A stretch of DNA of 64,000 bases from Hungatella sp. UBA7603. GTDB taxonomy: Bacteria > Bacillota > Clostridia > Lachnospirales > Lachnospiraceae. This document shows positions 9,917-18,271 of this stretch, in pieces (the stretch's first letter is position 1; each line of letters opens with the position of its first letter). Position numbers and translations under genes: made by a program. Under the pieces are notes generated by a model. It was not told the DNA's origin. It saw nothing but the letters and a program-made list of their open reading frames with translations, and made no database searches. Location of the stretch: NCBI GenBank assembly GCA_002478865.1, contig DLJZ01000013.1, positions 1 through 64,000 on the forward strand. Reading direction: 5' to 3'.

Positions 9917-11719
9917 ATGCTGAATTTTTCAGAATTATATCCATGCAGCAACCAGGCCAGAATGGCGTATTCGCTGGATGGTATGTGGAAATTCCGGTTT
10001 GACCCGGAAGAAAAAGGATTGCAGGAGGGTTGGCAGCATAAGCTGCCACACCCCATCTCCATGCCAGTGCCCGCCAGCTTTGCAGATTTTTTCACCACAA
10101 AAGAGGAAAGGGATTACTGCGGAGATTTTTGGTATGAGACAGAAGTATTTGTACCAAGAGAATGGGAAAAGCAAGAGTTGGAAATTCGCTTCGGTAGTAT
10201 TACCCATCGTGCTTTCGTTTATTGCAATGGCAATTTAGCCGCAACTCATGAAGGCGGGTTTTTACCAGTGGTTGCCAATGTGACAGGCTATGTGAACTTT
10301 GGTGAAGTCAATACCTTTGTCATAAAAGCCAACAATGAATTAAATGAAGAGAGCCTTCCATGTGGTGCAACTACAGTATTAAGTGATGGTAGAAAACTGG
10401 CCAAACCCTTTTTTGATTTCTTCAACTATTCTGGTATTCAAAGAAGTGTTTGGCTTGTATCAAAGCCAAAGGAATGTATTGAAGATTTTAGCGTAGAATA
10501 TGAATTAAATGGGGAAGATGCTGTTGTTCATTATCAGATTATGACAAACGGCAGTCATGAAGTTTCCTTTGAATTATATGATGAAGAAAAGCAGCAGGTG
10601 GCAAAAAGTACAGGCAGTGCGGGAAGCGTAATTGTTCCTAAGGCTCATCTTTGGAATGTAGGGAAGGCTTATCTTTATCAAGCCGTCATGCATATCTGGG
10701 ACGGAGAAACTCTCATTGATGAGTACTCATCAAAAATCGGTATCCGTACTGTAAAGATAGTAGGAAAAGAAATTCAAATCAACGGCAAAGCAGTTTATTT
10801 AAAAGGTTTTGGCAAGCATGAAGATTTTGAAGTGATTGGCAGGGGCTTTAACTGGGGTGTTTTAAAGAGAGACTTTGAATGCATGAAATGGATTGGTGCC
10901 AATTGCTTTCGAACCAGTCATTATCCTTATGCAGAAGAGTGGTATCAGTTTGCAGATGAAGAAGGCTTCTTAATCATTGATGAGGTTCCGGCAGTTGGAA
11001 TGATGAGATCTACAAGAAACTTTGCAGATGCAGGTACAGGTAAATTCACCAGATTTTTTGAAGCACCAACTGTTCCTAACTTGCTTAAAGCTCATCTTCA
11101 AGCAGTGGAAGAAATGATTGTCAGGGATAAGAACCACCCTTCTGTCATTGCCTGGAGTTTGTTCAATGAGCCGGAAACCACCAGTGAAGAGTCTAAGGAT
11201 TATTTTACAACGATTTTTGATGCGGCTAGAGCATTGGATACTCAAAAGCGTCCTATGACAGGAGCATTTGAAAAGAACAGTCAGCCGGAAATTTGTAAGT
11301 GTTATCAGCTTTGTGATTTTATTTGCTTGAACCGGTATTATGGTTGGTATATCAAAGGAGGTCCGGAGCTTGTTGATGCCAGGGAAGCATTCTTAGTTGA
11401 GATGAACAAGTGGAAGGATAAAAACTTGAATGTTCCGTTTGTATTTACTGAGTTTGGTACTGACACTATGCCATCAGAACATAAACTTCCAAGTATTATG
11501 TGGAGCCAGGAGTATCAGAATGAATATCTGGATATGAATTTTGAAATATTTGACCAATTTGACTTTATACAAGGCGAGCTGGTGTGGAATTTTGCTGATT
11601 TTCAAACAACAGAAGGTATCATGCGTGTAAATGGAAACAAAAAAGGAATTTTTAACCGGGCAAGACAGCCAAAGAGTGCTGCTTTTGTATTGAAAAACCG
11701 GTGGGAAACCATGGACTAA
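9917..11719 (+). CDS. uidA: GH2 beta-glucuronidase
   Basis: The 600-residue GH2 enzyme has a jelly-roll domain (about 1-180), an immunoglobulin-like domain (180-275) and a TIM barrel. Acid/base is Glu418 in FNEPE and nucleophile Glu512 in FTEFGTD. The Asn574-x-Lys576 motif (GNKKGIF), which marks beta-glucuronidases by contacting the glucuronate carboxylate, is present. It therefore should release glucuronic acid from glucuronides such as plant or host flavonoid conjugates. No signal peptide is seen. CAGGAG lies ahead of the ATG. It sits between PTS IIBC and PTS IIA in one operon; a PTS would deliver 6-phosphorylated glucosides, which a glucuronidase cannot obviously use, so its substrate may enter by another route. 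Confidence 0.9.
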   Translation: MLNFSELYPCSNQARMAYSLDGMWKFRFDPEEKGLQEGWQHKLPHPISMPVPASFADFFTTKEERDYCGDFWYETEVFVPREWEKQELEIRFGSITHRAFVYCNGNLAATHEGGFLPVVANVTGYVNFGEVNTFVIKANNELNEESLPCGATTVLSDGRKLAKPFFDFFNYSGIQRSVWLVSKPKECIEDFSVEYELNGEDAVVHYQIMTNGSHEVSFELYDEEKQQVAKSTGSAGSVIVPKAHLWNVGKAYLYQAVMHIWDGETLIDEYSSKIGIRTVKIVGKEIQINGKAVYLKGFGKHEDFEVIGRGFNWGVLKRDFECMKWIGANCFRTSHYPYAEEWYQFADEEGFLIIDEVPAVGMMRSTRNFADAGTGKFTRFFEAPTVPNLLKAHLQAVEEMIVRDKNHPSVIAWSLFNEPETTSEESKDYFTTIFDAARALDTQKRPMTGAFEKNSQPEICKCYQLCDFICLNRYYGWYIKGGPELVDAREAFLVEMNKWKDKNLNVPFVFTEFGTDTMPSEHKLPSIMWSQEYQNEYLDMNFEIFDQFDFIQGELVWNFADFQTTEGIMRVNGNKKGIFNRARQPKSAAFVLKNRWETMD

Positions 11720-11740
11720 GCATATAAAGGACTGAATATA

Positions 11741-12271
11741 ATGGGATTTTTAGATAATATATTTCATAGTAAAGAAAAAAAGGAATTAGACAAACCGGTA
11801 GTAAAGAACATCATCTGTGAGTCGAAAACAATGTACAGCCCATTAAAGGGAACTGTAGTTCCGCTTTCTCAGGTGAGTGATCCGGTGTTTGCAGAAGAAG
11901 TGATGGGCCCTGGCGTGGGCATTGAACCAGAAGAAGGAAAGATGTATGCTCCTGTTGATGGGGAAATCATATCTGTATTTCCTACTGGACATGCAATCGG
12001 CATGAAAACCGAGGAGGGGATGGAGGTCTTACTCCATATCGGCATTGATACCGTACAAATGGAAGGCGATGGTTTTCAGGCTGTAGTTAAGCAGGGAGAC
12101 CATGTAAAGGCAGGGGAGCTGCTGGTAGAATTCGATTGTGGGAAGATTATAGAAAAAGGTTATAAGACAACCACTATGGTTCTGGTACCTAATGCTGCTA
12201 TGCTAGGCACAATGAGTCAGCCTCATCTCGGCGCGGTTGAAGTCCTGGATCCATTATTTAAGTTTCAGTAG
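11741..12271 (+). CDS. PTS glucose-family IIA protein
   Basis: The 176-residue protein has about 25 extra N-terminal residues followed by a complete glucose-family IIA domain: DPVFAEEVMGPGV, SVFPTGHAIGMKT, phosphorylated His99 in LLHIGIDTV, and a full C-terminus (TTMVLVPNA). It starts 21 bases after the glucuronidase stop and should hand phosphate to Cys27 of the IIBC protein at 8492. It may also phosphorylate LicT PRDs indirectly. The terminator at 12351-12399 closes the operon. Confidence 0.9.
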   Translation: MGFLDNIFHSKEKKELDKPVVKNIICESKTMYSPLKGTVVPLSQVSDPVFAEEVMGPGVGIEPEEGKMYAPVDGEIISVFPTGHAIGMKTEEGMEVLLHIGIDTVQMEGDGFQAVVKQGDHVKAGELLVEFDCGKIIEKGYKTTTMVLVPNAAMLGTMSQPHLGAVEVLDPLFKFQ

Positions 12272-12350
12272 CTGCTTTTGAGGGAGTAAACATTTAGGAG
12301 CCAAAGGTTTGGCAAGTGAATGATAATTATATGTAATCATATAATGAATA

Positions 12351-12399
12351 AATAACGAATTAGTCTTCATATTTGGGACGGCTGATTCGTTATTTTTTT
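12351..12399 (+). terminator. Terminator of the PTS/glucuronidase operon
   Basis: AATAACGAATTAG at 12351-12363 pairs with CTGATTCGTTATT at 12382-12394 (one G-U pair), with seven Ts at 12393-12399. Confidence 0.9.
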
Positions 12400-12535
12400 A
12401 TTGTATAGGGAAGTTCTATGAACTTCCCTATACAATAAAAAGCACTCCGTGCAGGATGCGCATGACGCTTAAGAGGAAGATGTCACTGAAGTGACAGCGC
12501 GTCAGCGCTAGAGTCTGACGAGCAGACTCTTTCTT
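12395..12535 (+). repeat. Multi-hairpin intergenic element
   Basis: Five hairpins are packed into 141 bases of a gene-free stretch (12272-12652). A perfect 22-bp stem with a 3-base loop spans 12395-12441. Then come GCAC/GTGC at 12442-12452, TGTCACT/AGTGACA at 12481-12496, GCGC/GCGC at 12497-12508, and GAGTCTG/CAGACTC at 12511-12529 followed by a T-rich tail. The GC-rich middle part differs in composition from its surroundings. No open frame is evident. It looks like an interspersed palindromic repeat or a small structured RNA; copy number elsewhere cannot be seen here. Confidence 0.6.
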
Positions 12536-12652
12536 GTTACTGTTGATTGGCATACACCAAGCGAAAGGAAAAGGACCCAATTCTGATAAATAATAGAATC
12601 GAATTTCTAAAATTTGACATACTAATTTTAATCTTTATAAATGGAGGTCATT

Positions 12653-14563
12653 ATGACAGAAGCAATTTTAGAGAAGACAAAGGGTCGGGTAAGCTATCAT
12701 GATTCGGTAGAGGAGATGCTTATCAGAATACGGGATGACGGATTATCCAGTGTATTTTCCAGATATGATGAACAGGAAAAAATCCGATGCAAATTCTGTC
12801 TGCAGGGGTTAAGTTGTCAGCTATGCACCAACGGCCCATGTAGAATTAATGAGCAGAAAGGTCCAGAAAAAGGTGTTTGTGGAATTGGTCCGGACGCAAT
12901 GGCAATGAGAAATCTGCTTATGAGAAATATCATGGGAGCAGCTACTTATGCACATCATGCATATGAAGCATTTCGGACCTTAAAAGAGACCGGAAAAGGC
13001 AATACTACATTTCAGATTACAGATGTGGATAAATTAAAATGGATGTGTGAAAAAACAGGAATTGATACCAATCAAAACGTAAATCAGATGGCTACCTGTT
13101 TGGCAGAGTTACTGGATAGGGAGATGAAGATAAATCCGGATCATAATAGTGTTATGGTAGAAGCGTTTGCTCCTAAAAAACGTTTGAAAGTATGGAAAGA
13201 TTTAAACATCTATCCATCAGGAATTGAACATGAAGTGCAAAACTCCATTGCAAGCTGTCTGACAAACGTTGACGGAGACTATGTGTCTCTGGCAAAAAAG
13301 GCGTTGCGATTGGGATTGTCTACCATCTATACCGCCCAGATTGGTCTTGAGATGACACAGGATATTTTGTTTGGAACACCAAAACCTCATGAGGTGGATG
13401 TTGACCTGGGTATCATGGATCCAGATTATGTAAATATAGCATTTAATGGACATCAGCCATGGATCGGGGTTGCCACTTTACAGTTAGCCAAAACAGAAGA
13501 ATTTCAGAAAATGGCAAGAGAAGTAGGAGCCAAAGGCATTCATATCGTAGGTTCTATTGAGACAGGACAGGAGATGCTTCAGAGATTTGAAGTAGACGAT
13601 GTTTTCATTGGTCTTATGGGAAACTGGTTAGCAATAGAACCATTTCTAGCTACAGGTACCGTAGATGCATTTGTTATGGAAGAGAACTGTTCTCCCCCTG
13701 CTATCGATCAATATGCGGAAAAATATCAGGTTGCCCTTGTAAGTGTCAGCACCATCATCGGAGTTCCAGGAGTGGAACATGAGATGCCTTATTATCCCCA
13801 GAAGGCGGAAGAAATGGCGGTAAAATGCATTCATGTAGCCATCGAAAACTTCAAGAAAAGACATAATAAAATCAAACCAATGGTCCCACATCATAAACAA
13901 AAAGCAATTGCAGGATTTTCTACCGAGGCAGTCTTAAATGCAGTTGGGAACGACTTAAATGCCTTAGTAGATGTAATAGCAAAAGGACAGCTTAAAGGAA
14001 TTGTTGCGCTTGCCAACTGCTCTACCTTAAGAAATGGTCCTCAGGACTGGAATACAGTCAATTTGACAAAAGAATTGATTAAAAAGGATATACTGGTCGT
14101 TGCAGGCGGATGCGGAAATCATGGACTGGAAGTAGCAGGAATGTGCAATATGGACGCAGTAGAACAGGCTGGTGAAGGACTTAAGGGAATATGCAAAGCT
14201 CTGGGAATTCCTCCCGTATTAAGCTTTGGTACCTGTACGGATACTGGACGAGTTTCCATGCTTGTAACAGCCCTGGCAGATCATCTTAATGTGGATATTC
14301 CAGATCTACCCATCGCAGTAACAGCACCAGAATGGATGGAGCAAAAAGCAACTATTGATGGTGTATTTGCCGTAGCATACGGCGCCTATACTCATCTTTC
14401 TCCTACCCCTTTTATTACAGGAGCACCAAAACTTGTTAAGCTTCTTACGGAGGATGTGGAAGGACTTACCGGTGGTAAAATTGCACTTGGAGATGATCCG
14501 GTACAGGTGGCAAATGATATAGAAAGCCACATTATGAAGAAGAGACAAAAAATGGGATTGTAA
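12653..14563 (+). CDS. cooS: CooS-like carbon monoxide dehydrogenase catalytic subunit with altered C-cluster
   Basis: The 636-residue protein matches anaerobic Ni-CODH. N-terminal cysteines for the D and B clusters (CKFCLQGLSCQLCTNGPC, then GVCGIG) are intact. For the catalytic C-cluster, His267 and Cys346, Cys456, Cys487 and Cys528 match known ligands. However, the segment that normally reads like GICCTGNE reads GSIETGQE, so the ligand cysteine is replaced (Ile302/Glu303). Start: the ATG at 12641 is part of the GGAGG ribosome site, so 12653 is chosen. No cooF, cooC, acetyl-CoA synthase or hydrogenase gene is adjacent. It may be a divergent CODH clade, a redox/hybrid-cluster-like enzyme or a sensor; CO oxidation is not assured. 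Confidence 0.85.
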   Translation: MTEAILEKTKGRVSYHDSVEEMLIRIRDDGLSSVFSRYDEQEKIRCKFCLQGLSCQLCTNGPCRINEQKGPEKGVCGIGPDAMAMRNLLMRNIMGAATYAHHAYEAFRTLKETGKGNTTFQITDVDKLKWMCEKTGIDTNQNVNQMATCLAELLDREMKINPDHNSVMVEAFAPKKRLKVWKDLNIYPSGIEHEVQNSIASCLTNVDGDYVSLAKKALRLGLSTIYTAQIGLEMTQDILFGTPKPHEVDVDLGIMDPDYVNIAFNGHQPWIGVATLQLAKTEEFQKMAREVGAKGIHIVGSIETGQEMLQRFEVDDVFIGLMGNWLAIEPFLATGTVDAFVMEENCSPPAIDQYAEKYQVALVSVSTIIGVPGVEHEMPYYPQKAEEMAVKCIHVAIENFKKRHNKIKPMVPHHKQKAIAGFSTEAVLNAVGNDLNALVDVIAKGQLKGIVALANCSTLRNGPQDWNTVNLTKELIKKDILVVAGGCGNHGLEVAGMCNMDAVEQAGEGLKGICKALGIPPVLSFGTCTDTGRVSMLVTALADHLNVDIPDLPIAVTAPEWMEQKATIDGVFAVAYGAYTHLSPTPFITGAPKLVKLLTEDVEGLTGGKIALGDDPVQVANDIESHIMKKRQKMGL

Positions 14564-14572
14564 GATTATCAC

Positions 14573-14634
14573 AGATAGCCGCTCATTTACCTATGTTTAC
14601 AAAAAACATAATGTAAATGAGCGGCTATCTTTTT
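14573..14634 (+). terminator. Terminator after cooS
   Basis: AGATAGCCGCTCATTTAC at 14573-14590 pairs perfectly with GTAAATGAGCGGCTATCT at 14613-14630, followed by TTTTCTTTC. It is an unusually long and strong stem. Confidence 0.92.
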
Positions 14635-14669
14635 CTTTCTTCTGTTCTGGGTAGGAAATATTGTTAACC

Positions 14670-14698
14670 TTGCCTTATATATTGTTTTAGGCTATACT
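14670..14698 (+). promoter_or_regulatory. Probable promoter of busR
   Basis: TTGCCT at 14670-14675 and TATACT at 14693-14698 are separated by 17 bases, placing transcription start near 14705. Confidence 0.55.
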
Positions 14699-14744
14699 GA
14701 TTTTGACGTAATATCATCAAATGAGTAAAGGAAATGAAAATCGC

Positions 14745-15383
14745 ATGGCCGAAGAGATAAAAACGAAAACAGCGATTCCCCGCTATCAGCAGATAGCTGT
14801 GGAAGTGGCAGCCCGTATTGCCAATGGAGAATATATGGAGGGGGAGAAAATTTATGCCCGTTCCTCCCTTGCCAGTCAATATAGCGTATCCCCTGAAACT
14901 GCCAGACGGGCGATCTGCATTCTTAGCGATCTTGGAATCGTTACATCCGAAAAGGGCAATGGGATCATTATTAAATCTCAGAAAAAGGCTTCGGAGTACA
15001 TTCAACAAAATGGCAAGCGGCAGACCATTGACACCATCAAAGAGAATCTCTTAAAAAGTGTAAGCCGCCAAAAACAAGAGATGGAGACTTTAAATGATTG
15101 TTTAAAGGATCTGATAGAAGCATCGGTACACTTCCGGTCAATGAACCCATTTATGCCATTTGAAATTCGAATTACCCCAGATTGTGCATATTTAAATAAG
15201 ACCGTGACCGAAATACAATTTTGGCAGCGCACAGGTGCAACTGTCATAGGGGTTAGTAGGAATAATACTCTTATGAAATCACCAGGACCATACGTTGCTC
15301 TTTCGGAAAATGACACCATATATTTTGTGACCCAAGATGACACTTTGGACAGGGTGAAAGAATTTTTATATCCTTCAAAATAA
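14745..15383 (+). CDS. busR: BusR-like GntR/RCK_C repressor (probable c-di-AMP sensor)
   Basis: The protein starts with a GntR-type winged helix (IPRYQQIAVEVAARIANGEY, then SVSPETARRAICILSDLGIV), has a coiled linker around residues 85-120 and ends with a TrkA_C/RCK_C domain (about 130-205, IRITPDCAYLNKTVTEIQFW onwards). This architecture defines BusR, which in streptococci and lactococci binds c-di-AMP and represses the busA osmolyte transporter; the transporter is indeed the next locus. An ATG at 14721 is possible, but AAAGGA at 14727-14732 sits correctly only for 14745. c-di-AMP binding is inferred from the family. Confidence 0.85.
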   Translation: MAEEIKTKTAIPRYQQIAVEVAARIANGEYMEGEKIYARSSLASQYSVSPETARRAICILSDLGIVTSEKGNGIIIKSQKKASEYIQQNGKRQTIDTIKENLLKSVSRQKQEMETLNDCLKDLIEASVHFRSMNPFMPFEIRITPDCAYLNKTVTEIQFWQRTGATVIGVSRNNTLMKSPGPYVALSENDTIYFVTQDDTLDRVKEFLYPSK

Positions 15384-15397
15384 GCCCTAACTATAAG

Positions 15398-15426
15398 GCC
15401 TGGAGCAGTTTTGCTTCAGGCTATTT
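15398..15426 (+). terminator. Terminator between busR and busAA
   Basis: GCCTGGAGCA at 15398-15407 pairs with TGCTTCAGGC at 15412-15421 (one G-U), followed by TATTTT. It separates busR from the transporter promoter. Confidence 0.75.
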
Positions 15427-15438
15427 TCATGTCCTGAT

Positions 15439-15479
15439 TTGACAAAGTGACAACTTTGAAATATAATTAAGTTGTTACT
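15439..15479 (+). promoter_or_regulatory. busA promoter with bipartite BusR-type operator
   Basis: TTGACA at 15439-15444 and TATAAT at 15462-15467 are perfect consensus boxes with 17-base spacing. Overlapping them is an inverted pair: CAAAGTGACAACTT at 15443-15456 and AAGTTGTTACTTTG at 15469-15482, identical in inverse except one base. The halves lie over the -35 region and just past the -10, so a bound regulator would block polymerase. The two-part layout resembles operators reported for BusR tetramers. Confidence 0.82.
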
Positions 15480-15501
15480 TTGTTAAGAAGGAGGCATAAA
15501 T

Positions 15502-16638
15502 ATGATCCATTTTGAAGGAATTTCAAAACGGTACAAAACAAAACAAGTTCTAAATGAAGTTACTTTTACGATTGAAAGTGGCAGCCTGGTGGCGGTGATT
15601 GGTGAGAGTGGTTGTGGAAAGACAACTCTCCTTAAAATGATTAATCGTTTGATTAAACCAACATCTGGTATGATTTACATTGATGATAAGAGTATCAGCA
15701 GTATGGATGAAGTGACTTTACGAAGAAGTATTGGCTATGTAATTCAGCAAACAGGATTGTTTCCCCACATGACAGTGAAGGAAAATATTGAACTGATATC
15801 AAAGCTTGAAAAGAAGTCTGCTCAGGAGATTGAAAAAAATACAGAAGAACTAATGCAAATGGTAGGGCTTGACAGTAAAGAGTTTTTGCATCGTTATCCA
15901 TCAGAACTTAGTGGTGGGCAGCAGCAGAGAGTGGGGGTGGCCAGAGCCTTTGCCACGGACCCAGACATTATCCTTATGGATGAGCCTTTTTCTGCTTTGG
16001 ATCCCATGACAAGAGCTGACCTTCAAGATGAGCTGGTACAGTTGCATTCTAAATTAAAAAAGACCATTGTTTTCGTGACTCATGATATGGATGAGGCCAT
16101 TAAAATTGCAGATATGATCTGCATTATGAAGGATGGCGATATTCTTCAATACGATACGCCGGAAAATATTCTGAATAACCCAAGTGATGACTTTGTATCT
16201 AGCTTCGTTGGAAGAAACAGAATCTGGTCTTCACCAGAATATATAAAGGTGTCTGATATTATGATTGAAAGTCCGGTCACTGCGTTTCGAGATCTTACTG
16301 TGTTAAAATGTATTGATAAGATGCGCCAGAATAAGGTTGACAGTCTTTTGATCGTGGAGCGAGGAACCAGGCAATTGGCAGGAATCGTAAAAGCTGGCAG
16401 ATTACGTGGAGTGGAAGATCGGTCCAGGCCGGCAGAAGAATACATGTATGAGGATTTTCCATCTCTGTTACCAGAGCAAAGCATCCTGGATGCACTAAAA
16501 ATAGTAACGGAAAATCATGTATCCACTGTTCCTGTGGTGGATGAACAAAAGCGTCTCACCGGTTTAATTACACGAAGCAGCTTGGTAACGACTTTAAGTC
16601 AGCAGTACTTTGATTATGAAGGAGGAGAGCTGCAATGA
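15502..16638 (+). CDS. busAA: Glycine betaine/osmolyte ABC transporter ATPase with CBS pair
   Basis: The 378-residue OpuA/OpuC-type ATPase has Walker A GESGCGKTT (about 35-43), signature LSGGQQQR (about 137), Walker B IILMDEPFSALD (about 157) and a C-terminal tandem CBS module (about 250-370) that senses ionic strength or nucleotides. A GAAGGAGGC site precedes the ATG. The last codons overlap the permease gene (ATGA). It should energise uptake of glycine betaine, carnitine or choline under osmotic stress, controlled by busR. Confidence 0.9.
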   Translation: MIHFEGISKRYKTKQVLNEVTFTIESGSLVAVIGESGCGKTTLLKMINRLIKPTSGMIYIDDKSISSMDEVTLRRSIGYVIQQTGLFPHMTVKENIELISKLEKKSAQEIEKNTEELMQMVGLDSKEFLHRYPSELSGGQQQRVGVARAFATDPDIILMDEPFSALDPMTRADLQDELVQLHSKLKKTIVFVTHDMDEAIKIADMICIMKDGDILQYDTPENILNNPSDDFVSSFVGRNRIWSSPEYIKVSDIMIESPVTAFRDLTVLKCIDKMRQNKVDSLLIVERGTRQLAGIVKAGRLRGVEDRSRPAEEYMYEDFPSLLPEQSILDALKIVTENHVSTVPVVDEQKRLTGLITRSSLVTTLSQQYFDYEGGELQ

Positions 16639-18200
16639 GTTTTTTAGATTATATAGGGAGTAATTATCCGCAGATTTTATCATTAGTAATAGAACATTTA
16701 AAGCTAACCGCCATTTCAGTGGGTCTGGCTATCGTAATTGGAGTTCCTCTTGGTATCTTCGTTTCCTACACGTCAAAAGTAGAAAAAACTATTTTATCCG
16801 TCGCCAATGTAATTCAGGCAATTCCAAGTATGGCACTTTTAGGATTTATGATTCCTCTGTTTGGAATTGGCACCATTCCGGCAATTGTTGCGGTCGTGCT
16901 CTATTCCCTGCTTCCCATCATTAAGAATACGTACACGGGAATTGAAAACATCAATCCCCAGACGCTGGAAGCTGCCAAGGGAATTGGATTAACTCCGTTT
17001 CAAGTGCTGATTAAAATACAGATTCCTTTGGCTCTTCCAGTTATTATGGCAGGAGTTCGAATCGCTTCGGTAACAGCAGTGGGACTGATGACCATGGCGG
17101 CATTTATCGGTGCTGGAGGTCTTGGTTATCTTGTCTTTTCCGGTATAAGGACAGTCAATAACAGCCAGATTCTGGCTGGAGCCATACCTGCCTGCTTACT
17201 GGCCCTTATGGTGGATTATTTGATCGGACTGGTTGAAAAACTGGTGACTCCAATGAATCTTCAAAAGGGAGATGGGGCGTTAAAGAAGAAAAAGCGTACC
17301 ATCCAAAAAGCTTCACTCAGTGTGGCCGCACTGATATTGGCAGGAATCTTTCTTTTCACATCCGCTGGAGGCCGCGTGGAGAGTGCCCGGTCTATCTCTA
17401 TCGGTTCCAAAGACTTTACAGAGCAAGAGATCATCGGAAATATGATGGCAGATCTTATCGAGGATCGCACGGATATTTCTGTAAAAAGAAGGCTGAATCT
17501 TGGGGGAACCCAGGTTTGCTTTGAAGCACTGAAAAATGGGGATATTGATCTCTATATTGAATACAGTGGGACTGCTTATACAGATACGCTAAAACATCCA
17601 CCGATCAATGACATGGATCAGGTATATGAGACGGTGAGGACTGAATTGAAAGAGAAATATGATATCAACGTTTTAAAGCAGATGAACTTTAATAATACCT
17701 TTGTACTTGCGGTAACGCAGGAGACGGCTAAAAAGTATGGACTTGAAACCATCAGTGATTTAGCAAAAGAAGCTGGTGGACTGACTTCTGGTCTTACCTT
17801 TGAATTCACCAACCGGGAAGATGGTCTTAGTGGTCTGCAAAAGACTTATCATTTTCAGTTAGGAAAAAACATCACCTTAGACAACGCACCTCGCTATGCG
17901 GCCCTTCAAAATGGGACCGTTGATGTCATAGATGCGTATGCAACAGACGGGCTTTTAAAGAAGTTTGGATTAAAATCTCTTGTGGACGATCAGAAATTTT
18001 TTCCACCATATTTTGCAATGCCAATCATTCGTGGTGAAGCACTTGAAAAGTATCCGGAAATCTCTGCTATCTTGGAAGAATTAAGTCCTTTGTTAACAGA
18101 TGAGGTCATGAGAGAGTTAAATTATAAGGTGGATGAGTTACAGGAGACGCCATCAAAGGTTGCTCTTGAATTTTTAAAGGAACATAAATTAATCTCTTAA
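16635..18200 (+). CDS. busAB: Osmolyte ABC transporter permease fused to substrate-binding domain
   Basis: The 521-residue fusion has an N-terminal permease (about 1-210, six membrane segments, with the ATPase-contacting EAAKGIGLTPFQ loop). A further membrane segment lies near 230-248. An extracellular OpuAC-type binding domain follows (about 255-520), beginning SIGSKDFTEQEIIGNM and carrying the FTNREDGLSGLQKTY region. The fusion of permease and receptor is typical of BusAB/OpuABC. It is translationally coupled to the ATPase gene. Confidence 0.92.
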   Translation: MSFLDYIGSNYPQILSLVIEHLKLTAISVGLAIVIGVPLGIFVSYTSKVEKTILSVANVIQAIPSMALLGFMIPLFGIGTIPAIVAVVLYSLLPIIKNTYTGIENINPQTLEAAKGIGLTPFQVLIKIQIPLALPVIMAGVRIASVTAVGLMTMAAFIGAGGLGYLVFSGIRTVNNSQILAGAIPACLLALMVDYLIGLVEKLVTPMNLQKGDGALKKKKRTIQKASLSVAALILAGIFLFTSAGGRVESARSISIGSKDFTEQEIIGNMMADLIEDRTDISVKRRLNLGGTQVCFEALKNGDIDLYIEYSGTAYTDTLKHPPINDMDQVYETVRTELKEKYDINVLKQMNFNNTFVLAVTQETAKKYGLETISDLAKEAGGLTSGLTFEFTNREDGLSGLQKTYHFQLGKNITLDNAPRYAALQNGTVDVIDAYATDGLLKKFGLKSLVDDQKFFPPYFAMPIIRGEALEKYPEISAILEELSPLLTDEVMRELNYKVDELQETPSKVALEFLKEHKLIS

Positions 18201-18231
18201 TTTCAACAGTTACATTCCAATAGGATTCAAT

Positions 18232-18271
18232 AAAAAAGGTGGGGGCAAGCCGATTATCGGCTGCCTCCACC
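18232..18271 (-). terminator. Terminator of the DUF2207 gene, overlapping its last codons
   Basis: On the minus strand the Gly-rich codons at the end of the gene pair across the TAA stop with the bases beyond it (arms 18257-18271 and 18238-18253), followed by six Ts (18237-18232). The coding end and the terminator stem therefore share sequence. Confidence 0.75.

Noticed and set aside
9843..10238. Overlapping frames on both strands at the start of the glucuronidase gene
   Set aside because: Shadows of the conserved GH2 coding sequence without ribosome sites.
12614..12641. TTGACA-16-TATAAA promoter-like pair before cooS
   Set aside because: Transcription from it would start at about 12648, after the GGAGG ribosome site at 12643-12647, so it cannot serve cooS as annotated; probably chance in an AT-rich stretch.
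12641..12652. Upstream ATG as start of cooS
   Set aside because: The codons following this ATG are the ribosome site itself (GGAGGT), correctly spaced for the ATG at 12653.
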